Origin: Rubrivirga sp.
Lineage (GTDB): Bacteria > Bacteroidota > Rhodothermia > Rhodothermales > Rubricoccaceae
Assembly (NCBI GenBank): GCA_012269805.1
Contig: JAAXJP010000178.1
Span: 1 to 12,018 of the forward strand
DNA: 12,018 nucleotides
Reading direction: 5' to 3'
In this document: positions 7,326 through 12,018 of the stretch, piece by piece
Position numbering within the stretch: the stretch's first letter is position 1
Layout: every line of letters starts with the position of its first letter
The notes under the pieces: model-generated
Told to the model about the DNA's origin: nothing
Seen by the model: the letters and a program-made list of their open reading frames with translations, nothing else
The model's database searches: none
Program-made: the position numbers and the translations under genes

Positions 7326-8243
7326 ATGGCCGATCTCCCCGACCTCGTCGCGCGGCACGTCCCCGCTCCGGGCCTCCTCGACACCCCGCTCGACGGGGTC
7401 CAACTCTTCCGGGCCGACGCCCCCATCCCGCGCGTGGGCGCGGTGTACCCGCCGAGCCTGTGCGTCATCGTGCAAGGGGAGAAGCGGGCGTACCTCGACG
7501 GCCAGACCTACGTGTTCGAAGCAGGGCAGGCCCTGTGCGTGGCGATGTCAATCCCCATCGAGACGGAGGTCCCGGCGGCCACGCGTGAAGCACCGCTCCT
7601 GGGGGTGATGGTGAGCCTGGAGGGCCGGGTGGCCGCCGAGACCCTCGTCGCGTGCCAGGCCGCGCGCACGTCGGCCGAGCCTGCGGACGCCACCACCAGC
7701 CCGGTCGGGCTCGGGGTGTCGCGGGTGGACACCGCGCTGGCGGACGCGCTCGGGCGGGTGCTCGGCCTCCTCGGCGACCCCGAGGCGGTCCGGGTCCTCG
7801 GGCCGGGCCGCGTCCGCGAAGTCGTCTACGCCGCGGTCCAGGGCGAGGCGGGCGCGTTTGTTCGGGCCCACCCCGGCGGGGGGCAGGAGATCGCTCGCGT
7901 CGTGGGCTACGTCCGCGACCACGTCCACGAGCCGATCTCGGTCGACGACCTCGCGCGGCGAGCCGGGATGAGCCGGTCGGCGTTCGACCGCCGGTTCAAG
8001 GAGGTCACGACCTACGCCCCGTTGCAGTTCGTGAAGGCCATGCGGCTGAACCACGCTGCGCTCCGGCTCCGGCAGGGCGCGACGGTGAGCGAGGCGGCGT
8101 ACGCCGTGGGGTACGCGAGCGCGTCGCAGTTCAGCCGCGAGTTCCGGCGCCAGTTCGGCGCGCCGCCGCGGGCGTGGGGCCGCGCCCACGAGGGCGACGG
8201 AGCCCGGTCCCTGTCGGTCCCGTTCCCCTCCGTCGCGACCTGA
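7326..8243 (+). CDS. AraC-family transcriptional regulator with AraC_N (YqhC-type) sensor domain
   Basis: A 305-residue DNA-binding regulator. Residues about 20-175 match the AraC_N domain layout (LDGVQLFRADAPIPR, YPPSLCVIVQGEKRAYLDG, then SIPIETEVP); residues about 185-285 hold the AraC double helix-turn-helix, with ISVDDLARRAGMSRSAFDRRFKEVT as the first and VSEAAYAVGYASASQFSREFRRQFG as the second, which is the best conserved signature. YqhC of E. coli has this architecture and activates a neighbouring aldehyde reductase, so control of the divergent SDR gene is the natural inference. Start ATG 7326 is chosen because the domain begins at once. An in-frame ATG at 7269 would add 19 residues unlike the family and would run through the inverted repeats. 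Cys46, Cys71 and Cys110 could sense electrophiles, which is speculative. There is no evidence that it controls the alginate genes. Confidence 0.92.
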   Translation: MADLPDLVARHVPAPGLLDTPLDGVQLFRADAPIPRVGAVYPPSLCVIVQGEKRAYLDGQTYVFEAGQALCVAMSIPIETEVPAATREAPLLGVMVSLEGRVAAETLVACQAARTSAEPADATTSPVGLGVSRVDTALADALGRVLGLLGDPEAVRVLGPGRVREVVYAAVQGEAGAFVRAHPGGGQEIARVVGYVRDHVHEPISVDDLARRAGMSRSAFDRRFKEVTTYAPLQFVKAMRLNHAALRLRQGATVSEAAYAVGYASASQFSREFRRQFGAPPRAWGRAHEGDGARSLSVPFPSVAT

Positions 8244-8361
8244 GCCCGTCAGGACGGCTGAGTTCGGAACGGCCAGGGCCTCGCAGGCTCGCTCCTGCTC
8301 GGTGCCGTCCGCTGGAGTCCGGGCGGGAACGGGAGGTCATGGTACAGGGGGGCTCCTGCCC

Positions 8362-8376
8362 GCGCCGCGGCGGCGC
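8362..8376. repeat. Short GC inverted repeat
   Basis: GCGCCG (8362-8367) and CGGCGC (8371-8376) form a 6-bp stem with a 3-nt loop in the convergent gap between the AraC and two-domain PL6 genes. It may be part of a transcription stop but could arise by chance at this base composition. The gap 8244-8438 holds no credible gene. Confidence 0.25.
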
Positions 8377-8395
8377 CCGGGGTCCGGCTACGTCG

Positions 8396-8431
8396 CCCGC
8401 CTCGGCGCGGCCACGGAGGCACCGAGGCGGG
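8396..8431. terminator. GC-rich hairpin after the two-domain PL6 gene, candidate terminator
   Basis: A perfect 10-bp inverted repeat, CCCGCCTCGG (8396-8405) and CCGAGGCGGG (8422-8431), encloses a 16-nt loop. On the minus strand it begins 7 bp after the PL6 stop codon, the expected terminator position. It could also serve the AraC transcript arriving from the other side. No T-tract follows. Its stem shares CCCGCCTCG/CGAGGCGGG with the hairpin at 5713-5749. Confidence 0.55.
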
Positions 8432-8438
8432 GGCGGCG

Positions 8439-10754
8439 CTAGTAGACCAGCCGCTGCGGGAGGTTCTGCTCCACCACGATCTCGCCCGAGCGCTCGACGG
8501 TGTTGCCCGCGTGCGTGTTGTTCTTCGCGCCCCACAGGACGGCCACCCGCTCGACGTCGTTGTCGCGGAACGTGTTGCCCGCGAGGTCGACGTTGATGAT
8601 CCCGTACGTCCCGATGAGGACGCCGTCCGCGTCGTCGGCGCCGCTACCCGTGACCGTCGTGCCGCGGACGATGAGCGTGCCGCCGACCGTCGACTCGTCG
8701 TACCCGCCGCGGTAGTAATCGATCACGGTCGCGTCGACGTTCTCGAACCGGCTGTCGAGGACGACCACGCGCTCGGCGTTGTAGTCGCCTCGGTCGTCGT
8801 CCTCGGCCGCCAGCTCCAGCCCGTTCGCCACGTCCCGGACCCGGACGCGCTCGAGGCGGACGAGGTCGGCGAACGAGTGTTTGTAGCCGCGGAGCACGGC
8901 GTCGACGCCCGAGATCTCGGCGTCCTCGACCTCGAGCGTGTACAGGCTCGACATCCCGCTCCGCAACGGGGCGAACGCGAGCGTCCCGGCCTCGCCCTCG
9001 AGGGCGACGTGCGACAGCCGGAGGTGGCCGCCGGGGGTCATCTCGAAGGCCGGCGTCCCCGCTTCGCCGGTGTACCGGATCACGGGCCGGTCGCCGGAGT
9101 CGGCGGCGCGGACGGTGAGCTCCCGGCCGATCGGCAGCGGCGAGCGGACCTCGTACGTCCCCGGCGCGAGCGCGACCACGTCGCCGCTCGACGCGCTGGC
9201 GACGGCGTGCGCCAGCTCGGCCGCGGTGCGGACCGCGTGGGTCCGGGGCTCCCCGGCCTCGTCCGCCTCGGGGTCGAACCAGGCCGGGCCGTACAGCGAC
9301 CGGTCGAAAAAGGCGACCGCCTCGGGGAGCGTCCCGTTCGTGGCGCCGACCGCGTTGTGCGGGGCGCGCGGCTGGCCGAAGAGGTCGCGGTCGATCCGGT
9401 CGAACTCGAACCCGGGGTACACGGGTACCCCGTCGACCCCGCCCGTCGCGACCCAGACGTCGTCGGCGACCTCCGCCATCGTCAGGTCGCGCTCCTCCAG
9501 CCCCTCGACGCCCTCGAACGGGACGCCCTGGTTGTCGATCACGTTGCTCCGGAAGTCGATCCCGTCGATGGAGTCGACGCGGAGGATGGGGGCCTCGTCG
9601 CCCTCGGCGTTAAAGATCACGTTGTTGGCGAGGAGCGTCCGGACGGGCGCCTGGTCGCGGATCTCCGAGGCCGGGAGGACCTCGGCCTGGTCGGCGTTCG
9701 AGCCGACGCCGACCTGCCACGGCGACCCCGAGTCGACCCAGGTGTTGTGGGCGACGACGACGTCGGTCACCTGGAAGTACCGGTTCACGGCCGGGCGGCG
9801 GATCCCGTTCATCAGCGCGAGCGGCGCCCGGAATTCGGTCCCCCGAAGGCCGTAGAAGTAGTTGTTGGTCACCCAGTGGCCGGTCCCGATCAGCCGGACG
9901 CCGCCGACGTACGGGTTCGCGCCGTCGCCGATGAACAGGTTGCCGTCGACGACGGCGTAGTTGCCGTGCCGCGTCACGAGCGACCCCTCGCTCCGGTAGA
10001 AGACGTTGCCGCGGAACTCGTTGAAGTTGGCCTTGCTCGAGATCACTTCGACCTCGCCGTCGCAGCGGTCGAACAGGTTGGCCTCGACGAGCGTGTGGCT
10101 GGGCGTCATCGACGTGCTGCTGTCGCCGATCTGGAGGGTCTCGGCGCTCGGCCCGCCCTTCGGCGGTCGCGGGCCGAAGTGGTTGTGCGCGATCCGGTGG
10201 TGGTTGTAGACGCTCGGGTTGCCGTCGAGGTCGACGCGGACGGTCGGGCCGCGGTTCGACTTGCCCGCGAGGTAGCAGTGGTCGAGCGCGTTGCGCCGCC
10301 CCTTGAACAGGACCCAGATGTCGGTCTGGTCGCGCTGCGGCTTGTTGAACCCGTCGACCACGCAGTTCGTGACCCGGCTGTCCGTCGCGAGCGAGTCGTC
10401 GCTGACGAAGAACTGGATGACGGCGTCACCGGGCGCGGCCCCGTCGCGGAAGTGCAGCCCGTCGACGACGAGGTGGGCGCCGGCCAGCCGGAGGTCCGAC
10501 GCGCCCCGGACGACGACGCCGCCCGGCGTCTCGGCACGGAGCGTGATCGGCGCCTCGGCCGTCCCCGTCCCCACGAGCCGGATGCGGACGTCGCTCCACT
10601 CGCCGTCGGCCATGACGATCTCGGCCCCGGGTCCGGCCGCCGCGATGGCCGCGTCGAGCTCGGCGGCGGTCGTGACGCGGGTCTGGGCGAGCGCCGAGGG
10701 CGCGAGGGCGACCAGCGCGAGGAGGGCGGCGAGGAGCGGCAGCGAGCGCGTCAT
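8439..10754 (-). CDS. Two-domain PL6-family alginate lyase
   Basis: A 771-residue secreted lyase: signal peptide (1-23, cut after ALA, no lipobox), an N-terminal catalytic parallel beta-helix (about 25-475), and a second beta-helix (about 505-771) that starts with the same kind of motif (VRTAAELAHAV...LAPGTYEV). This is the two-domain architecture of AlyGC-type PL6 enzymes. Catalytic residues are in place: DGEVEVISSK with E234, E236 and base K241, and R262 in LVTRHGN, again 21 residues apart. Where the other PL6 protein here has N201 in NGAETIRIG, this one reads PSAETLQIG, so the Asn metal ligand and the following Arg are not conserved. There is no T9SS sorting domain, so it is probably periplasmic. 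It is divergent from the PL17 gene, with which it probably shares regulation. Start ATG 10754 is set by the signal peptide; the frame stays open farther upstream only by chance. Family confident, substrate preference unknown. Confidence 0.92.
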   Translation of the reverse strand: MTRSLPLLAALLALVALAPSALAQTRVTTAAELDAAIAAAGPGAEIVMADGEWSDVRIRLVGTGTAEAPITLRAETPGGVVVRGASDLRLAGAHLVVDGLHFRDGAAPGDAVIQFFVSDDSLATDSRVTNCVVDGFNKPQRDQTDIWVLFKGRRNALDHCYLAGKSNRGPTVRVDLDGNPSVYNHHRIAHNHFGPRPPKGGPSAETLQIGDSSTSMTPSHTLVEANLFDRCDGEVEVISSKANFNEFRGNVFYRSEGSLVTRHGNYAVVDGNLFIGDGANPYVGGVRLIGTGHWVTNNYFYGLRGTEFRAPLALMNGIRRPAVNRYFQVTDVVVAHNTWVDSGSPWQVGVGSNADQAEVLPASEIRDQAPVRTLLANNVIFNAEGDEAPILRVDSIDGIDFRSNVIDNQGVPFEGVEGLEERDLTMAEVADDVWVATGGVDGVPVYPGFEFDRIDRDLFGQPRAPHNAVGATNGTLPEAVAFFDRSLYGPAWFDPEADEAGEPRTHAVRTAAELAHAVASASSGDVVALAPGTYEVRSPLPIGRELTVRAADSGDRPVIRYTGEAGTPAFEMTPGGHLRLSHVALEGEAGTLAFAPLRSGMSSLYTLEVEDAEISGVDAVLRGYKHSFADLVRLERVRVRDVANGLELAAEDDDRGDYNAERVVVLDSRFENVDATVIDYYRGGYDESTVGGTLIVRGTTVTGSGADDADGVLIGTYGIINVDLAGNTFRDNDVERVAVLWGAKNNTHAGNTVERSGEIVVEQNLPQRLVY

Positions 10755-10780
10755 GGGGGCGGGGAGGGAGCGGGTGCGGG
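10755..10780 (+). other. G-quadruplex-type G-run cluster at the PL6 start codon
   Basis: Five runs of three to five G occur within 26 bp (GGGGG, GGGG, GGG, GGG, GGG) separated by 1 to 3 bases, directly abutting the PL6 ATG on the opposite strand. This fits the classic four-tract G-quadruplex pattern. In the PL6 mRNA the same stretch is an almost pure C/U leader with no Shine-Dalgarno. At this G+C content chance is a real alternative. Confidence 0.4.
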
Positions 10781-10832
10781 CCGCCCGTCCGGATGGAGAG
10801 GGGCGCGGAGCGGGCAAAGTACGCCGGTCGGC

Positions 10833-10862
10833 TTGACTTGTATGACATGTTACAGGTAGACT
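10833..10862 (+). promoter_or_regulatory. Candidate promoter for the PL17 gene
   Basis: TTGACT (10833-10838) and TAGACT (10857-10862) are separated by 18 bp, a sigma70-like arrangement. Read in the Bacteroidota style it is TTG followed 21 bp later by TAGACTGG, a partial match to TAnnTTTG. The 32 bp around it are about 59% A+T by my count, in a region otherwise near 30%. Transcription would start near 10869, giving a leader of about 50 nt before the PL17 ATG at 10921. Confidence 0.5.
10839..10854. promoter_or_regulatory. Candidate operator TGTA-N8-TACA in the PL17 promoter spacer
   Basis: TGTA (10839-10842) and TACA (10851-10854) are arms of a 16-bp dyad with the palindrome ACATGT inside. It overlaps TTGTATGACAT (10838-10848), which has the GT-N3-AC core seen in many GntR/FadR-type operators. 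It lies exactly between the proposed -35 and -10 boxes, where a bound repressor would block the promoter. The regulator is not identified; GntR-type control is an analogy with other uronate pathways. Confidence 0.4.
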
Positions 10863-10920
10863 GGGCTCGAACCGGAAGCGCTCCCACCTCGGCGGACGCG
10901 CCCCTGCCCCTCCGTCCGCG

Positions 10921-12018
10921 ATGCTCGTGCTCCGCCTCCTCCCGCTCGCCGCGCTCCTCTTGGGCGGTACCGCCTGCGCACAGGGGACGGCGACGAGCAC
11001 GCCCGCTCCGGGCGCCGAGGCGGTGCGCCCCAACGTGTTCGTCTCCCCGTCCGAGATCGAGGCCATCCGCGCCGCACGCGGCCAGTACGCCCTCCTCGAC
11101 GCGACGATCGAGGCCGACGTCGCCATGATGGAGGAGGCGTTCTCGGCGCCCATCGAGACGCCGCCGCCGGGCGAGGCCGGCGGCTACGCCCACGAGCGGC
11201 ACAAGCAGAACTACCGCGAGATGAAGGCGGCCGGGCTGCTCTATCAGATCACCGGCGAGCGCCGCTACGCCGACTTCGTCCGCGACATGCTGCTGCAGTA
11301 CGCGGAGATGTACCCGGCGCTGGGGCCGCACCCCCTCAGCGAGCGGCAGGTCCCGGGCAAGCTGTTCCACCAGCTCCTCAACGAGAACGTCTGGCTCGTC
11401 CACACCATCATCGGGTACGACAACGTCTGCGACGCGCTCACGGCGGAGGAGCGGGCGACGATCGAGGCGGGCGTGTTCCGGCCCATGCTCGAGTGGTTCA
11501 CGGGCGAGGGCGCCTTCTCGCTCGACCGGGTCCACAACCACGGGACGTGGGCGGCCGCGGCCGTCGGGATGGCCGGCTACGTCCTCGGCGACCCGGACCT
11601 CGTGGAGCAGGCGCTCTACGGGACCGACAAGAGCGGCGAGGCCGGCTTCCTCCGCCAGCTCGACGAGCTGTTCTCGCCCGACGGCTACTACATGGAGGGG
11701 CCGTACTACGCCCGATACGCCATCTGGCCGTTCTTCTACTTCGCCGAGGCCATCCACCGCAACGAGCCGGGGCGACAGATCTACGCCTACCGCGACGGGA
11801 TCCTCGAGAAGGCGCTCTACGCGACGGTCCAAACCGCGTGGCCCGACGGCACCTTCCCGGCCCTCAACGACGGCAGCCTCTACATGACCGTCGCCGCGCC
11901 CGGCGTCGTGCTCGGGACCGACGTCGTGTTCGACCGCTACGGCGGCGACCCGACGCTCCTGGGTGTGGCCCGCTTCCAGGGCGGCGTGGTCCTCAACGGC
12001 TCGGGGCTCGCGGTCGCG
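10921..12018 (+). CDS. PL17-family oligoalginate lyase (3'-truncated)
   Basis: The frame is open from ATG 10921 to the window end (366 codons); family members are around 700 residues, so about half is missing. The signal peptide (residues 2-20) ends GTACAQG, readable as signal peptidase I cleavage after ACA or as a weak lipobox with Cys19; PL17 enzymes are often lipoproteins. The rest is an alpha-helical toroid with PL17 signatures: RPNVFVSPSEIEAIR, HKQNY, GKLFHQLLNENVWLV, VHNHGTW with N206 and H207, and GYYMEGPYYARYAIWPF with Y263 and R265, corresponding to the catalytic Asn-His and Tyr of Alg17c. The C-terminal heparinase II/III-like beta-domain lies outside. PL17 enzymes remove unsaturated monouronates from alginate oligomers, yielding DEH, and would follow the PL6 enzymes. 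An in-frame TGA at 10834 and the first ATG at 10921 fix the start. Confidence 0.9.
   Translation, partial: MLVLRLLPLAALLLGGTACAQGTATSTPAPGAEAVRPNVFVSPSEIEAIRAARGQYALLDATIEADVAMMEEAFSAPIETPPPGEAGGYAHERHKQNYREMKAAGLLYQITGERRYADFVRDMLLQYAEMYPALGPHPLSERQVPGKLFHQLLNENVWLVHTIIGYDNVCDALTAEERATIEAGVFRPMLEWFTGEGAFSLDRVHNHGTWAAAAVGMAGYVLGDPDLVEQALYGTDKSGEAGFLRQLDELFSPDGYYMEGPYYARYAIWPFFYFAEAIHRNEPGRQIYAYRDGILEKALYATVQTAWPDGTFPALNDGSLYMTVAAPGVVLGTDVVFDRYGGDPTLLGVARFQGGVVLNGSGLAVA

Noticed and set aside
8511..10859. Plus-strand open frame (782 codons) opposite the two-domain PL6 gene
   Set aside because: Antisense shadow with biased composition and no motifs; it would also cover the divergent promoter spacer.
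10755..11153. Upstream extension of the second PL6 gene on the minus strand
   Set aside because: It would run through the promoter island and the 5' end of the PL17 gene; the signal peptide starts at 10754.
1..12018. tRNA, rRNA, CRISPR arrays, insertion sequences, integrases
   Set aside because: None seen: no regularly spaced repeats, no tRNA-like cloverleaf, no transposase or integrase motifs in any reading frame inspected.

Overview
The window is very G+C-rich (about 70% by eye) and gene-dense. No gene start has a convincing Shine-Dalgarno sequence. Two proteins end in type IX secretion system (T9SS) C-terminal sorting domains, and a PorV-family protein is encoded beside them. T9SS is restricted to the Bacteroidota/FCB group. 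Together with the G+C content this suggests a marine member of the Rhodothermota type (relatives of Rhodothermus, Salinibacter, Rubricoccus); the lineage is an inference from composition and gene content.

Left block (1-5634, + strand): four tightly packed genes, apparently one operon. They encode the C-terminal part of a secreted FN3/T9SS-sorted protein, a PorV/PorQ-family outer-membrane barrel, a second FadL/PorV-like barrel, and a secreted PL6-family alginate lyase that carries its own T9SS sorting domain. Intergenic gaps are 4 bp, 3-18 bp and a 1-bp TGATG overlap.

Middle block (5635-8438): a cassette with no visible polysaccharide role. A minus-strand pair (retinol-dehydrogenase/protochlorophyllide-reductase-like SDR, then a DUF4345-like four-helix membrane protein) diverges from an AraC-family regulator with an AraC_N (YqhC-type) sensor domain. 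The cassette is bounded on both sides, in convergent intergenic gaps, by hairpins with nearly the same stem (CCCGCCTCG...CGAGGCGGG).

Right block (8439-12018): a two-domain PL6 lyase on the minus strand and a PL17 oligoalginate lyase on the plus strand (cut by the window end). They diverge from a 166-bp spacer holding an AT-rich island with a promoter-like TTGACT-N18-TAGACT and a dyad, TGTA-N8-TACA, filling its spacer, plus a G-quadruplex-type G-run cluster against the PL6 start codon.

Taken together this is most likely part of an alginate utilisation locus. The T9SS-exported PL6 would cut alginate at or outside the cell surface, the two-domain PL6 would work on polymer or oligomer, and the PL17 enzyme would release unsaturated monouronate (DEH). 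The two barrels would serve T9SS export and/or oligomer uptake. SusC/SusD, inner-membrane transporter and DEH-to-KDG/KDPG genes are not in the window. The least-described points are the PorV-type barrel pair placed between two T9SS clients, the altered metal-site region of the second PL6, the operator within the promoter spacer, and the matched hairpins around the non-alginate cassette.
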